Below, piece after piece: positions 57,554 through 64,000 of a DNA stretch of 64,000 nt (position 1 is the first letter of the stretch; every line of letters starts with the position of its first letter). The DNA is taken from NCBI GenBank assembly GCA_015499995.1, contig JADNRV010000116.1, positions 62,001 through 126,000 of the forward strand, in the 5' to 3' direction. Under the pieces are notes generated by a model. The model had not been told where the DNA came from. It did not search any database and saw only the letters and a program-made list of their open reading frames with translations. The position numbers and the translations under genes were made by a program. Source of the stretch: Flammula alnicola (Eukaryota; Basidiomycota; Agaricomycetes; Agaricales; Strophariaceae).

Positions 57554-59640
57554 AGTAGCTACACAGTAGGGAGATGGCAATGAAGCAGTAACAGGGATTT
57601 GTGCTCGAAGACCAGCAATTTAAGAGATACCATAATCGCTTCGGAACGATGTCGTTACCGAGATACTTTTAGTTCGGAACACGTTAATTGGCAGAGAAAG
57701 AGATGACAGCGGGCTTTGTGTTCACCGAAATCCCAGAAATTGGAAGTGATTCGCGAAGGCGGACCAAGGGCGGGCTGAAGGGGTGGCATGATGTTTGGCG
57801 ACCATTCTTGCTGCCAGAAGAACCGGGATTCTAGTACGTCCTATGCCAAACTATACTCAAAGTCTAAGATAAACATTGAGTTAATTTTGGAGGATGATGG
57901 AGCGAACAAGGAGGGATATGTCGTGCCTTACAACGAATCACGTGCCGAAATAATGTACAGATCAGCGATCGAGAATGTCAAGTCGTATATCGTGTGATCC
58001 TCGGATCGATCTTCCTGTAGCAATCGTTGGTGCTCCAGTGCCTTCCTCACAAATTGGAGGTGAGGGTATAATTATCGCACTCGAGCACGCAATAACCACA
58101 TTCATAAAGCTACTTTAAACACGAAAATCAGATCTTGGAGCCTTGAAAGACAGATAGAAGTTGTGTGCTATTCAAACCTGACTCACGAGTCTCTCGAGGA
58201 GAGCCAGGTCGGATGTGAGTGAACTCCGCCCATTCAAACTTGCAGGGAAGGTGTAATGAATGAATGTATCCCTGCCTTCAAATGACCCAGGCAAAACTTA
58301 AAAGCCGTCCTCAATTGACATGTGTCGCGGAATATACCGCATACTCAGGCGGAAGATGATCGATGAGGCCTGAGGTCTGATACATGATCATACATCGTTT
58401 CTTGTTCCCCAGCGAATTTTCGCACCATGGTCAACAATAGCCCAAAGCGTTCGCACGGCACTCGCTTCGGATTCCCAATGTGGACCCGAAAGCTTCTGCA
58501 TCACGTATCGCCGTTAACCCATTCCCCCCAACACATGCAGCATAGCATCGAGCGGACAAGATTATAGCCACCCACCAATCCAAGGGTGAAGCGGCCAGGA
58601 TCATTGTTATGCGTCGGAAAAGAACTTTCCTCTGAAATGCCAGAGTTTCTTGTACTACCCAAATTATGGGTGTAACATGCATAATGGAGATAGCGACTCT
58701 AGCATGTGGCGGTGACACGCTGAATGCTGGATAAGTCTCAATTACTCTTGGCGGTCGTTCTTGCAATTACGAGAGGACACGACCCACGTTCATTTCCGTT
58801 GTTTAAGGCTCTGGATACATTCTCTCAGCGATCGGTACAGTTGCAGACCTTTTAACATACAGTTGAACCCCTCTCAACACATACCCCTCGGTGGACAGCT
58901 CAGGGTATGGGTTTTATGACTTTGGAGAGGTTATGCTAAAAATAGACTCGAAAATCTCCAAAAAGAATTTCAGACGCTGGTGGATGAATTAACGCTATGC
59001 CACTGTAGAATGTTATGAATCATAACCGCTGAAAAAATCCAGTTAAAACCATCTCCTGGCCTCATCTAGGTGGAGCTAACTAAGAAGATATTTCTTACGG
59101 TCAAAAAGGTCTGCTCAGTGGCTGCTGTGGCGCATCACCGTGATGGGCAACCAGTGAAAATGATTTCTTGACCGTAAAACTAAGGTACTATGCCTAATTC
59201 AGTAGCTGAAACCTATGTGTTTTGCCTGCGGAGGGGTATGGGGTATGGGTTATTGCAGACCTATAGCTATGGGTTATGGTATGCAATCCCCCCCGAACCG
59301 AGTCGGTAGATAGGTCGCGCTATGGGATATAAGAGGTTATAGGTTATCAGAGGTATGGGTTAAGAAGGGATTCGAATGCAAACCATTTTATAAAATGTAG
59401 ACGGAAGCATGGCATTTTTGAGGGCGGAGGGGCTTGGGAGGCTAACTTCGTTCAAGGTCAGCTTTCGGCATACTCCGACCAACACAGATTTGACGCTTAA
59501 GTTAATTACTACATGCCTAAGGGTGATCAGGTAGGGAACACAACGAAGCTAGGAATTGCGCATACTTTAATTTAATTAAGTACATCCGGTGCTCGGAAAT
59601 TTAAGTACAATCAGAGACTGCAGGGGTCGTCAGCGGTCAC
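57554..59640. other. 2.1-kb gene-free stretch
   Basis: No gene supported. The segment 58869-59360 is rich in TATGGG and ACCCCATAC-type motifs and holds an inverted pair of CATACCCCTC/GAGGGGTATG sequences (58880 and 59231), suggesting a decayed repeat. The left end includes the upstream region of the Ppo gene. Confidence 0.5.
58869..59360. repeat. TATGGG-rich low-complexity region with an inverted pair
   Basis: Repeated TATGGGTTA/TATGGGG words cluster at 58908-58920 and 59230-59360. An inverted pair, CATACCCCTC near 58880 and GAGGGGTATG near 59231, brackets about 360 bp. No regular unit length was found. Confidence 0.45.
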
Positions 59641-61770
59641 TTAGTCGATCCATTCAATATTTCCCAATGCGAGCGCTGTGTCAAACGATGCTCTAGGTTT
59701 GTACTTCGTTCCATCTTCATGTTCCGCCTCCATTCTCATCTTGACGCTACGGTGGACTTTTACCACCTGCTTTTTCTGCCTCGGTATAAATCGACCTTTT
59801 CCCAAGTTCCAACCGAAAGTGGATTCCCAGGTATTGTTGCTCCTCTGGTAGTCGTGGGTGATGGGGAGCAATTCCAAAATCCACCAAAACCACGCGAGAC
59901 TGAGCTGATCATAGATCGGGGAGAGCGCATCAAGCAGCTCGTGATCCTCCTCAGTTTTGGTTTGCGCGAGGTAGTCAACGCCGGCGAAGCGTTCAAAATC
60001 TTGAGGGGTTGGGGACTGCATCGACCGTATCCTGGCAGCGGAGACCGGAAGATGGGAAGAACGCTTCTGGACATAGGGATACAGGCTTGCGGGGTCTATA
60101 CCGGCACTTCGGAGGCCCTCGGTGTTAAAAAGGATTCCGGTATCTGCTTTGAAGCATTCGCGGATCATCCAGCGTAACGAAATACGCGCCAGAGCGTGCG
60201 CTGCGTCATTGTCTACAGAACCTCCTCCGACATCTGGATGGTGCTGTGTTGAGTTGATGTTGTTCGTATAAATACCAGACGCTTACCACAGTGGCATCCA
60301 GCGAACCAAACCTACAGGAACGGTGGGATTGGCATTTGGTGAGCGGAAATTTGAAAAAGATCGAGAAGCTGGCTGACCTCTTCGACGTCAGTAGGGATGT
60401 CAGAATGGCCTCCAAATTCCATTTCCATCTTTCTGCGGGAGTCGTGGTGCGGTATCTTGGCCCTCTGCTCCTCCTTTATGTCAGGCCTCTGGCCTTGGAC
60501 ACCCAATGTTGACTCGTGAACAGTCGGGCGATTCCACAAATTTGCTTTGAATCTGGCACGATGTTCATCGAGGGAAAGCGCGTGTCTGAATGTCCGGATA
60601 ATTGTATTGGAGGTCGTAAAAGGGAGGCTTCGTGGTATAATCCCCACAGAGTTGACTGTATCCCTGTGGATTGAATGTGAATACATGGAACGAGGCCCGA
60701 ATCGCGTTGCATAAATTTACCAAACACCGACGAATTCAATGGGAACATCGACCGAAAAGGCCTTCTTGAACGCGTTAGACTGCTTCCAGCCTTCTTCATC
60801 AGTGGTAGTGTACATCTTGTAGGCGAATGGAACCTGTTGATAGTTACAGGCTGGCAGCAGCCCCACCTACGAAGGATTTGAGGATTATATTCATCTTGTT
60901 TAAATGTGATTAATACCTTGTGTAACATTCCTGCCAGTCCGCGCGCCGTATATGCGCCCCGAGAGAAACCAAAGATACAGATACGGTCACCTGCCTTATC
61001 TATGAACTTGGATGTCAGCGTTTGACTAAGTGGGCAACCTCAATTTCCTTACAGTTCTGCATCAAGAACTCATATCCATCTATAGATCGACGAAAGTATG
61101 TGAGCATTGGAAATAGGGCCCCATGAGACCATCTCACGTACCCATCATATGGGAATGGAGATCCCAGGCGACTGCTTCATCGAGAACCTAGAATATTACA
61201 TTCCCATAAACTTCTTGAACGCCGATCAGTCAATATATTTAACTTTACCTTTGATAGTTTTGAGCCTATGGGGGTCGCGATTTGTGGAGATACATAGGTG
61301 CCAATCCCAGCCTGATTTATCGATCAAGTTAGTGCGGGAAAAATGTGGATCAGTGTGAAGCATACCTGATAGTATACCATCTGTTGTTCACTGTCGTCCT
61401 TCTTCAGCATAGTGAAAAGTGCAACAATGTTGGAGTTCTGCAATAAAGTCGGATTTCTTAGTAGTCGAGCTCATCGTGTGTATCTGATACATACATCCGA
61501 GCTGAATCTTCAGCGACGTTAGTATGTCAAGCAAAGGATGAAATCTAGCAATGGACGGACTGACTGGTCGCCTGTACCATCGAAGCACAGAATGAGAGTT
61601 CGAGCAGGATGGTCGTAGGGTATAGATTTATGCGAGTCTGAGTGTTGCGGACCTTCCTCACTGGAAGGTGAGGTTTCAGCGGTTCCGTTTACAGACGGTG
61701 GATCGCTGAATGGAGACCGCGGCACAGAGGGCTCAGAGGACAACTCTTCAATGTCGTTATTCTGCGGCAT
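59641..61770 (-). CDS. DUF2235 (T6SS Tle1-like phospholipase) alpha/beta hydrolase
   Basis: About nine or ten exons, including 61565-61770, a 13-nt exon 61495-61507, 61366-61437, 61249-61311 and 61142-61187, and a long last exon ending at 59641. The start reads MPQNNDIEELSS, and the catalytic part begins RTLILCFDGTGDQFSSDNSN. The nucleophile elbow is GFSRGAYTARGLAGMLHK (serine near 60966). The conserved VWFAGCHCDVGGGSVDND supplies the Asp of the active site. The C-terminal ~150 residues are specific to the family (RWMIRECFKADTG, AWFWWILELLP). DUF2235 proteins share the lipase fold of bacterial Tle1 effectors; in fungi they are common and their substrate is unknown. Confidence 0.9.
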
Positions 61771-62606
61771 AGTGGAAGAATTAAAGCTTGAGTTCGGAAG
61801 CAACTGGAGAGAATAAAGAAACCTTCAACTTCGTTGACATTATGTAGCCGTATACGCTCTGCCCAATTTCCCCTGGGGCCTGAGAAGCTATGGAGTCGGA
61901 GGAATGTCAAGAAGTGGGTTGTCGCCGACTCATCATATGATTGATGCGTCAATATGGTGCCTTCTCACATTCGATAAGTATACGGCGATTAGGAGGTGCC
62001 TAGTCGATTAAACTGGAAACAGTGCTATTTTTAACGTGAAGTTTCCTCGAAGATACAAGTGATAAGTATTAGTTCACGGTCGGACAGTACCTGACAGCAT
62101 TTACCGATTTATGGAATCTATCTTCGACAGATATGGGTGCATTAATAGACGAGTTTGACGAGGTGGTCACTAGACGTAAGAATACAATCTGGTGAGATTT
62201 ATTTATCATTAGAATTCGAATCTCCGCGGAAGAGTTGGCTAGTATGTTACACCGGTTCATGAAGACAGCGGGTGTAGATGGGTCATCTCACTTATACGGC
62301 GATAGTCTGAAAGGTCGGCACAAGTCTGTTGTGGTCTGTCCTAAGTGCCACCCGCCGGGATTCTTGCGCGTCAGGAGAATATCTGGCATTGGGGTAACAG
62401 CCCGTCCTTGGCTTGCTCGGTGAAGAAAGAAAAGCGGTGAAATAACCTCGCAAATTTTTGAGAAGATAAAGCGGTTGTAGGATGCTCCACAGTAATATGA
62501 ACGTATATGAACACTCACTCGTATAGAAATGGGAAGGAGTAACATCAGCGGCAGGTATTGCTGTCGGCAGTGGGGAGTGTGCCATGCCCGTGGCGTTCGT
62601 CAAGAT
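61771..62606. other. intergenic region, no confident gene
   Basis: Some minus-strand frames (62292-62603, starting near AHSPLPTAIPAADVTPSHFY with a following GTGAGT donor) could be the first exon of a membrane protein, but no continuation was found. Nothing else was recognised. Confidence 0.4.
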
Positions 62607-63400
62607 TTAGCGCAAGTCTCGACGCAGGTAGTCATATCCCTTGTATATCGTGGCCCACACTTCGCTCGAGTGACTTGATAATATGCCTTTAATGGCGGTG
62701 GAGAGCCCAAGCACAATCATAAAGCAAAGAACAAAGAGATAAATGACCGTGGTAGCGCAGGATATCATGAGGATGAACATCTTGTAGACGCCAGCGTGAA
62801 CAACATCGTTCGGCGTACGTTGTGGTTGATGCAGAGGTTCATGAAAATGAACTGAGTCCCATGCCCCGGTGCGATTACTGGGTGAGTCAGATCTAGATGT
62901 CCATCAGGTATACTATTCGGACGTACGCAAAGATTACAGGGCTAGTCCAAGCGGGTTGGACTAACATCGACAGCTTGTGTGATCATTTCGTAAAGTATAC
63001 TCAGCGAGAACATCACGACGTGGATAATGTCGCAGGATAGCCGATCAGAATAGTGGCGAGAATTTGTGCGTCCATTCCATCCAACGTCTGCCGAGTAATG
63101 TTGCAACTGCATGCGTGGTCGGTTTTGTATGTACGAGACTACTGATGCCCGGCAAACTCCGCTCTCCAGAGGCGATACTTGGGTTTTTTTTTCGCCACAT
63201 CGAATACTTAAGCCTTCGCGACTAATTTCCAATGTTGCGAAAGGGAAGAACTCGCGAGGGCAGTAGAGATTCCAGGATTCGATAGTGACTGCGTTGAGTA
63301 CTAGGCCGGGCGCGGTGCGGTAGAGGCCCAGGGCAATGACTGAGACGCCTGTGAGAGGCCTGGTGTCCAGATGGCTGAACAGTAGATCCTTGACGATCAT
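62607..63400 (-). CDS. unknown membrane protein, exon structure partly resolved
   Basis: The last two exons are credible: one ending TSPVIFA at a GTACGT donor (62927 upward), and the final exon 62607-62877, which gives ANRTGAWDSVHFHEP, a strong hydrophobic segment (MFILMISCATTVIYLFVLCF) and a basic tail (YDYLRRDLR) before TAA. Upstream, an open frame from 63400 (MIVKDLLFSHLDTRP) contains another hydrophobic stretch, but I could not connect the parts without a stop. It may be one gene with an unresolved middle or partly decayed. No family was recognised. Confidence 0.4.
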
Positions 63401-63477
63401 TCAATCATTGCATTATATTTCGACAAAAAAATTAGAAATAAGACAGATTAGCATTTTAGATGACGAGTGGAAGAGGA

Positions 63478-64000
63478 TTATGCCCCGATAAACAGCAACT
63501 CGCTGTGCGCGATTTCCAATCTCTCTAGCTTCTTTCCAAGATCAGCTCTCTTATGAGCAATCTGCGGACTCTCTTGCGCGAGTTCCTTGCATATGTCGTA
63601 TCCGTTCGCACCGTTGATCCCAAGTTGAGTGTACAAAGTGGTCAACACGTCCCTTTCTACGCCGCGCACGAGTTCGTGGTCGATTGCTAGAGGAACCGTA
63701 TCGGCGAATCGTTTGTAGGCCACTAAAAGTCACAATAATTCAGTACACGACTTGCATTAAGAGACGGGTTGAGGCAAGACCTTGGAAGTATGCGCGGACG
63801 TCTGCCATAATTGTTAATGCAGGCTCCATCTTATCTTCGCACAGAAGTTTCTGCAACTGTTCTGGCCTGATGCCTGGGATTCCCATGTCCGCTAAACCAG
63901 CCATCACTTTGGTCAATCCAGCCAGAGATTCCGGTACGTCGGTACTGTATGCACGGGAGTTTTGGTTGAAAAGCTCGATTGATGATTTTAGCTCTGGATG
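63478..64000 (-). CDS. dynamin-family GTPase, C-terminal GED part (gene runs off the window)
   Basis: Two exons, 63781 to beyond 64000 and 63478-63722, join in frame (codon split G|TG). The sequence reads ELKSSIELFNQNSRAYSTDV, IMADVRAYFQVAYKRFADTV, PLAIDHELVRGVERDVLTTL and ends KRLERLEIA-like (KKLERLEIAHSELLFIGA). This is the GTPase effector domain of fungal Mx/dynamin-like proteins, which forms part of the stalk/bundle that stimulates GTP hydrolysis during membrane remodelling. The GTPase domain itself lies beyond the right edge. The 3' end is complete with a TAA at 63478-63480. Confidence 0.85.

Noticed and set aside
58908..59360. Possible interstitial telomere repeat
   Set aside because: The words are TATGGG and TATGGGG, irregularly spaced, not tandem TTAGGG.
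59719..60177. Plus-strand frame of 152 codons
   Set aside because: It is the complement of the last DUF2235 exon, which has clear family sequence.
1..64000. CRISPR arrays, prokaryotic operons or secondary-metabolite cluster
   Set aside because: No spaced direct-repeat array was seen; genes are intron-rich eukaryotic genes, and the single P450 and Ppo gene lack backbone synthase neighbours.

Overview
The window looks like nuclear DNA of a mushroom-forming basidiomycete (Agaricomycetes). Genes are split by many short introns of about 45-70 bp with GT(R)AGT-like donors and YAG acceptors. The gene families fit that group: BTB/POZ proteins with long disordered N-termini, a Ppo-type dioxygenase-P450 fusion, a DUF2235 hydrolase, a fungal SulP transporter and a fungal perilipin. 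A Pol III tRNA-Val and an intron-less U6 snRNA are also present. There is no bacterial, organellar or CRISPR signature. Gene models were built by hand from frame and splice-site continuity; functions come from recognised motifs, without database searches.

Layout. 1-3.8 kb: a small four-pass membrane protein, a doubtful split membrane-protein gene and repeat-rich DNA. 3.8-5.6 kb: tRNA-Val(AAC) and a perilipin-like lipid-droplet gene. 5.6-11.2 kb: accessory DNA with three related hairpins, a tandem duplication carrying two copies of a small basic-motif protein, and a TIR element between the copies. 11.3-28.3 kb: a gene-dense block of two BTB proteins (one frameshifted), a probable Sld7-type replication factor, U6 snRNA, a coiled-coil protein, an LYR-motif protein and several unknowns. 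28.3-34.4 kb: a chimeric gene made of a novel coiled-coil exon plus a truncated eIF4G MIF4G domain, bracketed by diverged copies of one repeat and preceded by a TIR insertion; then a membrane J-domain protein. 35.4-41.7 kb: a P450, a relic of a second P450 and a SulP/STAS anion transporter. 41.7-45.6 kb: no recognisable gene. 45.6-52.4 kb: a secreted six-hairpin glycosidase-like protein, a Mutator-like MITE with target duplication, and a micro-exon-rich zinc dehydrogenase of the formaldehyde dehydrogenase type. 52.7-64 kb: a Ppo-type fatty acid dioxygenase/P450, a gene-free stretch, a DUF2235 hydrolase, an unknown membrane protein and the C-terminal end of a dynamin-family GTPase.

These are mostly unrelated nuclear housekeeping and accessory genes, not one pathway or cluster. 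The most notable features are genome-evolution events: the eIF4G-derived chimera, the tandem duplication with its interposed TIR element, the Mutator-like MITE, the frameshifted BTB paralog, two GC-AG introns, and micro-exons of 8-16 nt in several genes.
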